Source: Erythrobacter insulae
Lineage (GTDB): Bacteria; Pseudomonadota; Alphaproteobacteria; Sphingomonadales; Sphingomonadaceae
Assembly: GCF_007004095.1 (NCBI RefSeq)
Contig: NZ_VHJK01000001.1
Location: 1,802,501 to 1,866,500 of the forward strand
Length of the DNA: 64,000 bases
Direction: 5' to 3'
In this document: positions 8,691 to 17,105 of the stretch, in pieces
Numbering within the stretch: the first letter of the stretch is position 1
How the letters are laid out: every line of letters begins with the position of its first letter
Notes under the pieces: generated by a model
Told to the model about the DNA's origin: nothing
The model's database searches: none
Seen by the model: only the letters and a program-made list of their open reading frames with translations
Made by a program: the position numbers and the translations under genes

Positions 8691-9805
8691 TCTCCATCCA
8701 GCGGCTTGTACCTGACATACTCAAATTTGCGGATCGGAACGGGGATATTGCAAATATCGGCGCCGCCTGCGGGCTGGATGAAGAACGGATCGCGGCGATT
8801 GGCCCGCGCCTCGGCATAGCCGGCGAAGGCTGCGCTCTCGGTAGAGAGATATTCGAAAGCATATTTCCGCTCGATCGCGTCGCGCTCCTCATAGGTGCCC
8901 GTTGCCGCAAGATCGCTCACGAGACGGACGGAGAGGATGGGCGTACGCTTTTCCGCTTCTTCCGCGGTGTAAAAGCCAAGCTCACCCGTGCCGCGCGGGA
9001 GCGAGGACAAATGCTGCATACCTTCAATGATCCGCCCGACGAGCGCGATATTGCGATCCAGATGGCGCGGCGCATGGCCGATCACGGTGTAGAGTTCAGC
9101 GCCGGAGCCGGTATCTGGTGAGTAATTTCGGCCTACGCCAACCATCCCGTAACAGTGGACGGGCCACGCCTCGGCCTGCTCGATTGAATGGCCACGGGTA
9201 AAGGTTCCTGCGATGGGCCAACCCGAAGAAAACCCTGTCATGACAGGGTATCCCTCAACGCGATCGGAAAGGGCCAACATGCCGGCGGGCATTGCGTCAA
9301 GCAGAGGGCCCCCGATCAGACTAATTCTGGGCGAGCGATAATAGACATGGGCAATCCCATCGTCGATGCGCATGTTCCAATTGACCGGGGCGCTATACTC
9401 ATCTTCCCCCATCACCTTTAACCCCTCGGGCAGCGGTTTTTGCTCCATTTCGCCGCTTTCAGGGTTGTCGTATCCGGGATCGCCCCATTGGACGACGTAA
9501 TTGTCCTGCACGCGGTTTACGCTGGTTTCGTCATACCATTTGGCACGGGCGAGGGTTTTGATGTTGCTGACCCAGCCTTGCGAGAACGGCGCGGCCATCA
9601 ACTGGATTACCACTTCACGGGCATTTCCATCCCCATCGGGAGCGAGCGTCATCACCAATAGATCTTTTGCCGCGATCTGTTTCCATGCATCTTTGGGCGC
9701 GGCATCCACTATGGCGTTGGGCGAGGGCGCCCCTTCCGGCGCGTCCTGAGCGGCAAGCGAAATCGGCAGGGTTAGAGCGGCAATGGCCAGAATTGATCGT
9801 TTCAT
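8687..9805 (-). CDS. secreted cyclophilin-like peptidylprolyl isomerase
   Basis: A 372-residue protein with a clear Sec signal peptide (MKRSILAIAALTLPISLAAQ, cleavage after AAQ). The middle resembles bacterial cyclophilins: CYGMVGVGRNYSPDTGSGAELYTVIGHAP looks like the substrate-groove region, followed by LVGRIIEGMQHLSSLPRG, which matches the usual VFGKVVEGMDVV stretch. It would act on proline bonds of envelope proteins in the periplasm. The flanking about 110 N-terminal and 90 C-terminal residues are not recognised. Some catalytic positions deviate from classical cyclophilins, so activity is not assured. Confidence 0.75.
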   Translation of the reverse strand: MKRSILAIAALTLPISLAAQDAPEGAPSPNAIVDAAPKDAWKQIAAKDLLVMTLAPDGDGNAREVVIQLMAAPFSQGWVSNIKTLARAKWYDETSVNRVQDNYVVQWGDPGYDNPESGEMEQKPLPEGLKVMGEDEYSAPVNWNMRIDDGIAHVYYRSPRISLIGGPLLDAMPAGMLALSDRVEGYPVMTGFSSGWPIAGTFTRGHSIEQAEAWPVHCYGMVGVGRNYSPDTGSGAELYTVIGHAPRHLDRNIALVGRIIEGMQHLSSLPRGTGELGFYTAEEAEKRTPILSVRLVSDLAATGTYEERDAIERKYAFEYLSTESAAFAGYAEARANRRDPFFIQPAGGADICNIPVPIRKFEYVRYKPLDGE

Positions 9806-9882
9806 TTGCCTGTGGTGCCATCATGTGGCTTGCGCTGCAATGGCAGGAAAGCTAGAGGCCCGCTTCTGCCATACAGGTATGC

Positions 9883-9972
9883 GGAGCGGTGGCCGAGTGG
9901 TCGAAGGCGCACGCCTGGAAAGTGTGTAAAGGGGTAACTCTTTCGTGGGTTCGAATCCCACCCGCTCCGCCA
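9883..9972 (+). tRNA. tRNA-Ser, anticodon GGA, CCA encoded
   Basis: The acceptor stem GGAGCGG pairs with CCGCTCC, followed by discriminator G and an encoded CCA. The D arm reads GCCGAGTGGTCGAAGGC. The anticodon stem CACGC/GTGTG holds the loop CTGGAAA with anticodon GGA. A long variable arm (class II) and a T arm GTGGG-TTCGAAT-CCCAC complete the fold. It marks the boundary between core genome and the accessory island. Confidence 0.95.
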
Positions 9973-10138
9973 ACCACCCTCAGCACCAGTCTCTGGTTAC
10001 AGGGCGCGTCCGCAAAGTGGCGGTGCACGCGGGTTTGAACAGGCCAAACCGCCGTTCGCTGGATCTTCAGCATCAGTCTCTGGGCATATCAGGCGATTTT
10101 TGCGCGGCTAGTCTCTGCGTCAATCGCAATCAGATGAG

Positions 10139-10363
10139 TTTCCCTGTTTAGCAGGGAAAGAACAGGGAAGAATGTTCATTCAGAGCTCGAAACAGGCTGA
10201 ATTGGCCAAATACGACTGAATACCACCAGTAAAAGCACGTGATTACCGAGGGTTAGGTGCTCAAAAATGGGGTTTCCCTGTTATTCGCCATAACAGGGTA
10301 CTTATTTGGCCATAACAGGGTGCGAATTCGACATAACAGGCCTGTTATTCGCCGGAACAGGCT
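10139..10363. repeat. cluster of AACAGG/CCTGTT motifs beside tRNA-Ser
   Basis: About nine copies of AACAGG or its complement CCTGTT occur in 225 bp, several as the larger units CGCCATAACAGGG, GGCCATAACAGGG and CGACATAACAGG and some as inverted pairs (TTCCCTGTTATTCGCC). No reading frame explains them. The stretch 9973-10361 otherwise has no gene; it also contains two imperfect copies of TCAGCAYCAGTCTCTGG at about 9980 and 10067. The location between a tRNA and a recombinase stub suggests remains of an integrative element. Confidence 0.5.
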
Positions 10364-10581
10364 AATTCGCGCTGGGCCAATTCAGCGCTGTTCGCTGCTC
10401 ATTCCAGCAGAGCGGAATGTCCATTTTGATGAGTTGCTGGAGGTTCAACGAGCCTGGTTGGCGACCTTCAAGAATGCCGCGCTGAATGTCCGGTGCTAGG
10501 AATGCGAGCTTGAGCAACATGCGAAGGTAGGCCGCCGAAGGGGAGATCTCGATCAGCGGCATGCCTTTGCGATCACGCCCG
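10362..10581 (-). pseudogene. C-terminal fragment of a recombinase-associated protein, cut by IS6 insertion
   Basis: The minus-strand frame reads AAYLRMLLKLAFLAPDIQ then RGILEGRQPGSLNLQQL and IPLCWNEQR before the stop. This is the familiar C-terminal HTH-like tail of sphingomonad resolvase/recombinase proteins (LAFLAPD..ILxGRQP..L.LQ.L...PLxW..QR). The frame is open up to the IS6 left end at 10584, where the rest of the gene is missing. I could not find the missing 5' part beyond the right end of the IS. Confidence 0.6.
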
Positions 10582-10583
10582 AG

Positions 10584-11423
10584 GACACTGTCAGAGCAAA
10601 TGTGCCTCTAGCCGAATTCGTATGTTCGGGTAGGGCGGAACGATGCCCAGACCCAAGAAACCAGCCAGTCCGTTTCGCTATTTCAACTCGTCGCCAGAAG
10701 TGATCCGTCTTGTCGTGATGATGTACGTGCGGTTTGCGCTGAGCCTGCGGAATGTCGAAGACTTGCTTGCGGAACGCGGCATCGACATTTGTCACGAGAC
10801 GGTGCGGATGTGGTGGAACAGGTTCGGCCCGCTGTTTGCAGCAGATATCAAGCGCCAGCGGATATGCCGGATGCGAGGCTTTAGAAATTGGCGCTGGCAC
10901 GTCGATGAGGTGTTCGTGAAGATCAACGGCGAGACGCACTATCTGTGGCGCGCTGTCGATCATGAAGGCGAGATCCTCGAGAGCTATGTCACGAAAAAGC
11001 GGGACAAATCAGCCGCTCTGCGCTTCTTCAAGAAGACGTTGAAGTGGCATGGCAAGGCCGAGGAAATCGTCACTGATGGTCTCAAATCCTATCCTGCGGC
11101 AATGCGCGAGCTTGGTAATGCGGAGCGACAGGAGATGGGCCACTGGCAGAACAACAGAGCCGAAAACTCACACTTACCCTTCCGACGACGAGAGCGAGCG
11201 ATGCTCAGATTTCGACAGATGAAATCGCTACAGAAATTCGCCTCAGTCCACGCAAATGTTCACAACCACTTCAACTCAGAACGCCATCTAACTGATCGAC
11301 AGACTTACAAGGCAAGTCGCTCAGCCGCACTGGTTGAGTGGCGAAACCTGATGGCTTGAGAACCAAGCGGGGAAGGGGCCATTGCGCCGATCGGAGACAA
11401 GTTGCGATTAGACTGACAGCACC
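10584..11423 (+). mobile_element. intact IS6-family insertion sequence (copy A)
   Basis: The element spans from CACTGTCAGAGCAAATG at the left to the complement of GGTGCTGTCAGTC at the right. The two ends share CTGTCAG as imperfect terminal inverted repeats. It is about 840 bp with one transposase gene, typical of the IS6 family. No 8-bp target duplication is seen (left flank CGCCCGAG, right flank GGCTCAGC), which fits replicon fusion or later rearrangement between IS copies. Confidence 0.85.
10643..11359 (+). CDS. IS6 family transposase
   Basis: The 238-residue DDE transposase of copy A. It starts MPRPKKPASPFRYF, with an N-terminal HTH (LSLRNVEDLLAERGI, HETVRMWWNRFGP). The catalytic acidic residues are visible: the first Asp in WHVDEVFVKI, the second in IVTDGLKSYP and the Glu in NRAENSHLP. 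Length and motifs are normal for IS6/IS26-like enzymes, so it is likely active. Its 3' 265 bases are almost identical to the dead copy B, while the 5' half is clearly diverged. Confidence 0.95.
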   Translation: MPRPKKPASPFRYFNSSPEVIRLVVMMYVRFALSLRNVEDLLAERGIDICHETVRMWWNRFGPLFAADIKRQRICRMRGFRNWRWHVDEVFVKINGETHYLWRAVDHEGEILESYVTKKRDKSAALRFFKKTLKWHGKAEEIVTDGLKSYPAAMRELGNAERQEMGHWQNNRAENSHLPFRRRERAMLRFRQMKSLQKFASVHANVHNHFNSERHLTDRQTYKASRSAALVEWRNLMA

Positions 11424-11448
11424 GGCTCAGCCTCCAAAACCTAGCATG

Positions 11449-11892
11449 TCAGTGATTGCAACTGGAAAGCGTTTGAAGTTTTGCGGCTCTCTGATCGGCC
11501 CATTGATTAAGAACCTGAATCGAAGCTTGAGACAGTGTCAGGTTCGTCACTCGGGCATCGTCCGCGTTTCGATCACGGTTAACCCAGCCGCTCTGTTCGA
11601 GCGCGTCAATATGCCGAATTACAGTCGCCGAGGCGCCGCCGCTGGCGATTTGTATGGTCTTGACACTAGCGACTTCCAACTCAAGCCTAGCACGATATAG
11701 CTCCAGCAAGATCGACCAAGCTAAGGGGTGGCGCCAACTTGTTGGAAGGCTCTCAACTTTGGCTGCGCGCGAGGAGATCTCGAAGAACACGGCTGCTCTT
11801 CGATCCCTTAAAGACTGTGAGCCCTCAAAACCCTCTTTTTGCCTGAGATTTTGGATTTGCGGAGCCGAAGCCCAAAATTTTGTGTTTGACAT
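11449..11892 (-). CDS. MarR-like winged-helix regulator
   Basis: A 147-residue protein with a winged helix in the C-terminal two thirds. The helix-turn-helix reads VKTIQIASGGASATVIRHID and the wing DALEQSGWVNRDRNADDARV, followed by TLSQASIQVLNQWAD, as in MarR-type regulators. The N-terminal 40 residues are unassigned. It lies just inside the right end of IS6 copy A, and its stop is only about 25 bp from the IS boundary, so the C-terminus may have been altered by the insertion. Target genes are unknown; the DUF1800/DUF1501 pair is downstream on the other strand. Confidence 0.65.
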   Translation of the reverse strand: MSNTKFWASAPQIQNLRQKEGFEGSQSLRDRRAAVFFEISSRAAKVESLPTSWRHPLAWSILLELYRARLELEVASVKTIQIASGGASATVIRHIDALEQSGWVNRDRNADDARVTNLTLSQASIQVLNQWADQRAAKLQTLSSCNH

Positions 11893-12135
11893 AGCTATCC
11901 TTGAAAAAACACGGTCAGGCTATTTAGTCATGTCTAAGGTGCCAGTTAACAAAACCTGTAGGGCATGAAAATTAGGTTCAGAATGATAGGTTAAAACTTT
12001 ACCGTTGATCGAAAAAATTATTGACTTTTCAATTTCAGAAAATTTTAATTTTCGATTCGAAGGCCGACACGACGATAGACAGCGCCCTCGATTGACTGAG
12101 AGCGAGCGTTTGACAATTCATGTAGCACGTTAGTA

Positions 12136-12181
12136 GGCACTGTCAGAGCAAATGCACCTGATTGACGGTTGATGCACTTGG
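12136..12181 (+). mobile_element. solitary IS6-family left end
   Basis: GGCACTGTCAGAGCAAATG followed by CACCTGATTGACGGTTGA matches, over about 40 bp, the left end of the relic at 19244, and less closely copy A and B. No transposase sequence follows. The preceding stretch 11893-12135 is AT-rich with no convincing gene. Confidence 0.65.
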
Positions 12182-12298
12182 AGTACCCCCGGCCGCATAT
12201 CAGTTTAATAGGCGTTCTTCCGGATTCACTTCTTTGCAAATGTTAGGTTTATGCAATGCAGACGAGCACTCGATCATCGTCATCGAGGAGTGGCATGC

Positions 12299-13948
12299 AT
12301 GCAGAGAACCCATTCACCGGAAACGGCGCCGCTACCAGAAGCAGCGGCAACAGTTGTTTTGGCTACGTCAGTGGCAGCTTGCGGCGGTGATGGTTCCACC
12401 TCAAGCAAGCCAAGTAGTGGCTCTGTCGCAGCTTCAGGCGTCACAGCTATTTCCAAACAGGATGCAGCGCGCTTTTTGGCGCAAGCGACAAACGGGACCG
12501 ACTATGCGACGATTGAGGACGTTTCTAAATCGGGAGTAGAAAGTTGGCTTAATGCTCAATTTGCTCTTGGGCGGGAGCGAAGTTATTGGGATTGGCTAGA
12601 GAACAACGGTTTTGCCGATGACAGTAGACCCTTTGCACTTGCTGACTGGGAAATAGCACTCTGGCACGGTTTGTTGCATGACGGGGATACTCTCCGTCAG
12701 CGCGTTACATTGGCTCTGCTCGACATTTTTGTAGTTGGAATCGGCACGCTTCATCCCGGGTGGAGGTCATTTAGTATGGCCAACTACCTCGACATCTTGG
12801 CCGATCATAGTTTCGGAAACTTTCGTGAGCTCATCGAAGCAATCACTTTCTCGACCGCGATGGGGGATTGGCTCACATATACCGGTAGCAAAAAGGCAGA
12901 TGCGCGTGGCAGTCTGCCGGATGAAAATTATGCTCGTGAACTAATGCAGCTTTTTACTCTCGGGCTGCATAGACTGAACGCAGACGGCACGCACCAACTG
13001 GGACCCGATGGCTCTCAAATCCCAGCATATACTCAAGCTGATGTATCGGAATTGGCACGGGTCTTCACAGGTTTTGTCCCAATCGAGACAGATTTTCGCC
13101 AACGAGGTCGAAACCGCGAGAGGCTAGTAATTGACCCCACCTTCAATGACACTCGCGATAAGGTGGTTCTGGGTCAGACAATTTCGGGTGGCGGTGAGCA
13201 AGCGGTTTCGCAAGCCCTTGATATCTTATTCAATCATCCAAATGTTGGACCATTCATCTCAAAGCAGCTGATTCTGAGGCTTGTAACGAGCAACCCCTCT
13301 CCTGCTTATGTGCAGAGAGTAGCACGGGTTTTTTCTAACAATGGGCAGGGCGAGCGCGGTGATCTCAGAGCAATCGTCAAAGCAGTCTTACTTGACCGCG
13401 AAGCCCGCCAAGAACCGACTTCACAATCTGGAAAGCTCCGAGACCCAGCCCAACGTTTGCTAAATTGGGCGCGTGCATTTGATGTAAAACCAGCAGCAGA
13501 AAACTTAGTTGGTCCATACTTGCATGGGACATTGCTGAAGTCGCCAGGTTGGAGCCCCACGGTTTTCAATTTTTTTGATGCTGAATACTCTCCACCACTC
13601 TCTGATGTTGAAGCTCAAGGGTTGGCGGCGCCCGGGTTCCAGATTGCAAGTGAGCAGACTGTTGTCGAATATATCAACTTCATCAACAACGCACTGCAAG
13701 GGTTTTGGGCAAGCCGGGGCCTCGATCCAAGCTTTGATAATTACATTGAGGTAGCGAAAGAACCAACAGCTTTGGTGGAGCGCCTCAACATAGTTTTAGC
13801 GGCTGGCCAAATATCGCCGAATATTGCGAACGAGATTGCAGTCCAAGCGCAATTTATTGCGGCCGACGATCGAAAAGGTCTTGAGGACCGGGTCAAGCTT
13901 GCAACGTTGATGATATTGGCCTCACCTGATTTCTTGGTTGTGGCATGA
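12299..13948 (+). CDS. DUF1800 domain-containing lipoprotein-like protein
   Basis: A 549-residue protein of the DUF1800 family. Its conserved blocks are present: the N-terminal AARFLAQATNG, then LRQRVTLALLDIFVV, SLPDENYARELMQLFTLGLH, FTGFVP, and a C-terminal GWSPTVFNFF plus ASPDFLVV. An early VAAC motif suggests a lipoprotein signal, although the preceding segment is short and not very hydrophobic. I use ATG 12299 because a GAGGAG lies 8 nt upstream; an earlier ATG at 12251 has no such site. Such genes nearly always precede a DUF1501 gene, as here, with a four-base overlap. The function is unknown. The base composition looks more AT-rich than the flanking core genes, suggesting transfer. Confidence 0.85.
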   Translation: MQRTHSPETAPLPEAAATVVLATSVAACGGDGSTSSKPSSGSVAASGVTAISKQDAARFLAQATNGTDYATIEDVSKSGVESWLNAQFALGRERSYWDWLENNGFADDSRPFALADWEIALWHGLLHDGDTLRQRVTLALLDIFVVGIGTLHPGWRSFSMANYLDILADHSFGNFRELIEAITFSTAMGDWLTYTGSKKADARGSLPDENYARELMQLFTLGLHRLNADGTHQLGPDGSQIPAYTQADVSELARVFTGFVPIETDFRQRGRNRERLVIDPTFNDTRDKVVLGQTISGGGEQAVSQALDILFNHPNVGPFISKQLILRLVTSNPSPAYVQRVARVFSNNGQGERGDLRAIVKAVLLDREARQEPTSQSGKLRDPAQRLLNWARAFDVKPAAENLVGPYLHGTLLKSPGWSPTVFNFFDAEYSPPLSDVEAQGLAAPGFQIASEQTVVEYINFINNALQGFWASRGLDPSFDNYIEVAKEPTALVERLNIVLAAGQISPNIANEIAVQAQFIAADDRKGLEDRVKLATLMILASPDFLVVA

Positions 13949-15339
13949 GCATCATCCGCCAGAATAGCAGTGTTAGTCGACGCAGATTGCTAAAAGGCAT
14001 GGCGGTTGGCGGCATCGGTGGGTTTGGTCTTCCATCTGCGATGTCGTCCGATCTCGCAGCAGCAGAGAGTGACGACTATCGAGCAATCGTCTGCATCTTT
14101 CTCGAGGGCGGAAGCGACAATTGGAACACCTTGGTACCCTTCGATAGAATTAGTCATGGCAACTATTTCTCGGCGCGGCCCAATATTGCTTTCAGCCAAG
14201 CTAATCTAAATGCCACTCACCTAAAACAATCCAACGATTTGGGTGGTTACAGCTATGCTTTAAATCCTTCGATGCGCCCCTTATTAGAAGTTTTTGACGC
14301 AGGTGACCTAGCGGTTTTGCAGAATATTGGCGCACTCATGGCACCTACCTCAGCCGCAATGTTCATGAACGAGAGCGGATTGCTCCCTAGTAGGCTTTTT
14401 AGTCATAACACCCAGTCCGATTTTGTACTGACGGGCGAAGATGGCGGAGGTGCAACCGGTTGGGGAGGGCGTATCGCTGATCAGTTAGTCGGCTACAATG
14501 CATACCGAGAGTTCACTTGTATCAATGCTGCTGCAGCGAGCTCGCCATTCTTATCGGGTCGAACGTTAACGCCATACGCCATAGATGAAAATGGCGCTAA
14601 ATTGATCTTTGGTGGGCGAGAGGATGCAACTACAGCCCTACTTCGCACGGTTACCACCGCCGTATCCAACAATGTCTTCCGTAATGAATATGCCAAAATC
14701 ATGCGAAGGGCACTTTATGCAGGCAATCTCTTCGCATCAGTCTTTTCACAAATCCCTGAGTCAGATTTGGCTGACTTGCCTACGAACAATAACGAGCTTG
14801 GCCGTCAGATGAAGGCAATTGCAAAGACAATCGCTGGCGCGAGGGTAATGGGTATGAGACGGCAGGTTTTCTTCGCGAAGCTCCCCAATTGGGATGCTCA
14901 TTCAACGACAGATGAAAGTAACAACAACTCTAAACGCCTTGCAGATGCAATGCATGGTTTTTGGCGTGTTATGGAACGATGGGGAATTGGCTCATCAGTA
15001 ACGACATTTACTGTATCTGATTTTGGACGAACGCTTACCAGCAATGGTAGTGGCACTAACCATGGTTGGGGCAGTGCCCAGTTTGTTATGGGAGGAGCCG
15101 TAGCCGGAGGAAAGATACTCGGAAAGCCTCCGGTGGTGGGTGTCGGAAGCCCAGATAGTGTATTGGGGGGGCGATTGGTGCCGTCGACCCCGATTGATAG
15201 CTTAGCAGCAACGCTCGCAGCATGGATGGGAGTTAGCGAGACAGGATTGGTCGGTATTGCGCCGAATCTTAGCAGGTTCGATCCGAGTGTCCGGGTACTC
15301 GACCTATTTGGCACTGTCAGACCAAACGGACCTAATTGA
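13945..15339 (+). CDS. DUF1501 domain-containing Tat-exported protein, 3' end altered by IS6
   Basis: A 464-residue DUF1501 protein. A twin-arginine signal (SRRRLLKGMAVGG) leads the N-terminus, so it should be exported folded. Family blocks are LEGGSDNWNTLVP, the WDAHSTTDE segment, VSDFGRTLTSNGSGTNHGWG and GRLVPSTPIDSLAATL, which resemble the sulfatase/alkaline phosphatase fold. It starts in an ATGA overlap with the DUF1800 gene. The last nine or ten codons lie inside the left inverted repeat of IS6 copy B (LE begins at 15310), so the native C-terminus was replaced. No catalytic activity is known for the family. Confidence 0.85.
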   Translation: MSIIRQNSSVSRRRLLKGMAVGGIGGFGLPSAMSSDLAAAESDDYRAIVCIFLEGGSDNWNTLVPFDRISHGNYFSARPNIAFSQANLNATHLKQSNDLGGYSYALNPSMRPLLEVFDAGDLAVLQNIGALMAPTSAAMFMNESGLLPSRLFSHNTQSDFVLTGEDGGGATGWGGRIADQLVGYNAYREFTCINAAAASSPFLSGRTLTPYAIDENGAKLIFGGREDATTALLRTVTTAVSNNVFRNEYAKIMRRALYAGNLFASVFSQIPESDLADLPTNNNELGRQMKAIAKTIAGARVMGMRRQVFFAKLPNWDAHSTTDESNNNSKRLADAMHGFWRVMERWGIGSSVTTFTVSDFGRTLTSNGSGTNHGWGSAQFVMGGAVAGGKILGKPPVVGVGSPDSVLGGRLVPSTPIDSLAATLAAWMGVSETGLVGIAPNLSRFDPSVRVLDLFGTVRPNGPN

Positions 15340-15934
15340 GGGTTGAGGCAATTGGGCTAGGGCAGGGGCCACGGACAGACCTCGCAAACCAGCCAGCCTG
15401 TTTCGTTATTTCAACTCTGCGCCGGGGGTAATCCGCTTAGTTTGCGTAATGTTGAGGACCTGCTGGCCGATCGCGGGATCGACATTGGCCACGAGAGTGT
15501 GCGGCATTGGTGGAACCGGTTTGGCCCTTTACGCTTCTTCAACAAGACACTGAAGCATTACGGCAGAGCTGAATCCATCGTCACCGACGGCCTTAAATCC
15601 TACCCGGCAGCGATGCGCGAACTTGGCAATTTCGACCGTCCAAAAATGGGGCGCTGGCAGCACAATCGCGCGGAAAACTCACACTTACCCTTCCGACGAC
15701 GAGAGCGAGCGATGCTCAGATTTCGACAGATGAAATCGCTACAGAAATTCGCCTCAGTCCACGCAAATGTTCACAACCACTTCAACTCAGAACGCCATCT
15801 AACCGACCCATAGACTTACAAGGCAAGCCGCTCAGGCGCACTGGTTGAGTGGCGAAACCTGATGGCTTGAGAACCAAGCGGGGAAGGGGCCATTGCGCCG
15901 ATCGGAGACAAGTTGCGATTAGACTGACAGCACC
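15310..15934 (+). mobile_element. internally deleted IS6-family element (copy B)
   Basis: Left end GGCACTGTCAGACCAAACG and right end identical to copy A (complement of GGTGCTGTCAGTC). The element is 625 bp against about 840 bp for copy A. The transposase is interrupted by at least two deletions. From about 15671 to the right end it is almost identical to copy A 11163-11423, while the left half is only similar. Confidence 0.8.
15371..15870 (+). pseudogene. dead IS6 transposase (copy B)
   Basis: Aligned with the intact enzyme, the start codon is changed (ACG in place of ATG). About ten codons are missing after ..GVIRL, shifting the frame into LRNVEDLLADRGIDIG. A second deletion joins WWNRFGPL directly to RFFNKTLK, removing the whole first catalytic Asp region (WHVDEVF). 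The second Asp (IVTDGLKSYP) and the Glu (NRAENSHLP) remain. A premature TAG follows HLTDP. Confidence 0.85.
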
Positions 15935-15940
15935 CTAAAA

Positions 15941-16012
15941 CGTCCAAACGTCCATGCAAACGTACACAGGTACTTCGACGCAGAGCGCCGACTGGTCGAC
16001 ACAGCAGCCTAA
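15941..16012 (+). pseudogene. C-terminal fragment of a second, different IS6-type transposase
   Basis: Directly after the right end of copy B the frame reads VHANVHRYFDAERRLVDTAA and stops. This parallels VHANVHNHFNSERHLTDRQ of copy A but is clearly another element, with the short C-terminus of other IS6 enzymes. Only about 24 codons remain. Confidence 0.65.
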
Positions 16013-16088
16013 CCGTGGCCATTCTTACTGCGACGCTTCAACCGCTGCGGCTTGAAGGCGAACTGAAAGAGAAAGCGAAGACAAGTGA

Positions 16089-16802
16089 ATGGCTGGTAAG
16101 CCGGTGAACATAAAGGTTGCGAGCTACAATATCCGCAAAGGCATCGGCCTCGACCTCCGCCGAGATCCCTTGCGCATCCTGCGCGTGTTGCAGGAAGTCG
16201 ATGCTGACATTGTTGCGCTGCAGGAAGCCGACCGGCGATTTGGCGCGCGTGCCAGCGCACTCCCGCGGGTTCTGATCGAGAACCACACTGATTATGAGCC
16301 GGTGCCCCTCGACGTGCAGACCGATTCAATAGGCTGGCACGGAAATGCGATCCTCGTTCGGCGCGGGATCAAGGTCGTGCATCACGACATCATCCATATT
16401 CCCTACCTTGAGCCACGCGGTGTCGTGACCGCGACATTATCTGTAGCGGGGCAGGCCATTACAGTATTCGGCATGCATCTTGATCTGTCCGGCCTGTGGC
16501 GCCGAAGGCAGGCGCGAGTCATCGCCGATCTTGCCGCTGCGGCCAGCAATTCGTCGGCGACAGTGCTCATGGGCGATCTTAACGAGTGGCGTAGCCGCGC
16601 AAGAACCTTTCGCGAGTTCGGTCGGCATTTCCAGATTCTCAATTGCGGCCCAAGCTACCACGCGACGCGCCCTATCGGGCAGCTCGACCGGATCATGCAT
16701 TGCAGCCGGCTTTTGCCGAGCGGTTACGGGGTCCATCGCAGCGCAGTCTCTGCGCGGGCCTCCGACCATTTGCCAGTCTGGGCCGAATTCGCGCTTGATT
16801 GA
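16089..16802 (+). CDS. endonuclease/exonuclease/phosphatase (EEP) family protein
   Basis: A 237-residue EEP-fold hydrolase, metal dependent. The active-site blocks are all visible: SYNIRKG (Asn), LQEAD (metal Glu), FGMHLDL (His), LMGDLNEW (Asp and Asn), and ASDHLPVWAEF (Asp-His pair). Members cleave phosphodiester bonds in DNA, lipids or small phosphates; the substrate cannot be told here. There is no signal peptide. A weak purine-rich stretch precedes ATG 16089; GTG 16104 is an alternative start. The stop abuts the IS6 fragment at 16803, so the original 3' end might be lost, although the final SDH motif is complete. Confidence 0.88.
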   Translation: MAGKPVNIKVASYNIRKGIGLDLRRDPLRILRVLQEVDADIVALQEADRRFGARASALPRVLIENHTDYEPVPLDVQTDSIGWHGNAILVRRGIKVVHHDIIHIPYLEPRGVVTATLSVAGQAITVFGMHLDLSGLWRRRQARVIADLAAAASNSSATVLMGDLNEWRSRARTFREFGRHFQILNCGPSYHATRPIGQLDRIMHCSRLLPSGYGVHRSAVSARASDHLPVWAEFALD

Positions 16803-17091
16803 AAGCCAGCCCGTTTCGATCTCTCAACTCGGTGAGGTGTCTGCGAAGATCAATGGAAAGCGGCACTACCTTTGGCGCACAGTGGATAAGGCGGGCGAGA
16901 AATTGGCTACCTGCGTCACTACGACCTGCGTCACTACGACCTGCGTCACTACGACCTGCGTCACTACGACCTGCGATAAAAAGTCTGGTTAGCTGTCCAA
17001 GCCAAGCGGTGAACATTATGGGCTAGGACTCAACCTGTGAAGGGGCCGGCTGCGCCGTTCAGAGACAAGTTGCGATTAGAATGACAGGACC
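16803..17091 (+). pseudogene. IS6 transposase remnant with right end (copy C)
   Basis: The first bases resemble the start of the transposase (CCCGTTTCGATCTCTCAACT, as in PFRYFNS). They are joined by a deletion to the central part EVSAKINGKRHYLWRTVDKA, which matches EVFVKINGETHYLWRAVDHE of copy A. The frame ends after a 15-bp tandem repeat. The right end TGCGATTAGAATGACAGGACC is present; no left end remains. Confidence 0.75.
16911..16975. repeat. 15-bp tandem repeat, 4.3 copies, inside dead transposase
   Basis: The unit CTGCGTCACTACGAC starts at 16911, 16926, 16941 and 16956, with a partial fifth unit (CTGCG) at 16971. In the transposase frame it encodes CVTTT repeated four times, located where the intact enzyme has ESYVTKKRDK. 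It is a local expansion by slippage or unequal exchange. Confidence 0.9.
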
Positions 17092-17105
17092 GTAAAGCGC
17101 GTGCC

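Noticed and set aside
12045..12239. 64-codon minus-strand frame across the solitary IS6 left end
   Set aside because: It crosses the IS boundary and has no ribosome site; the few plausible residues are not enough for a call.
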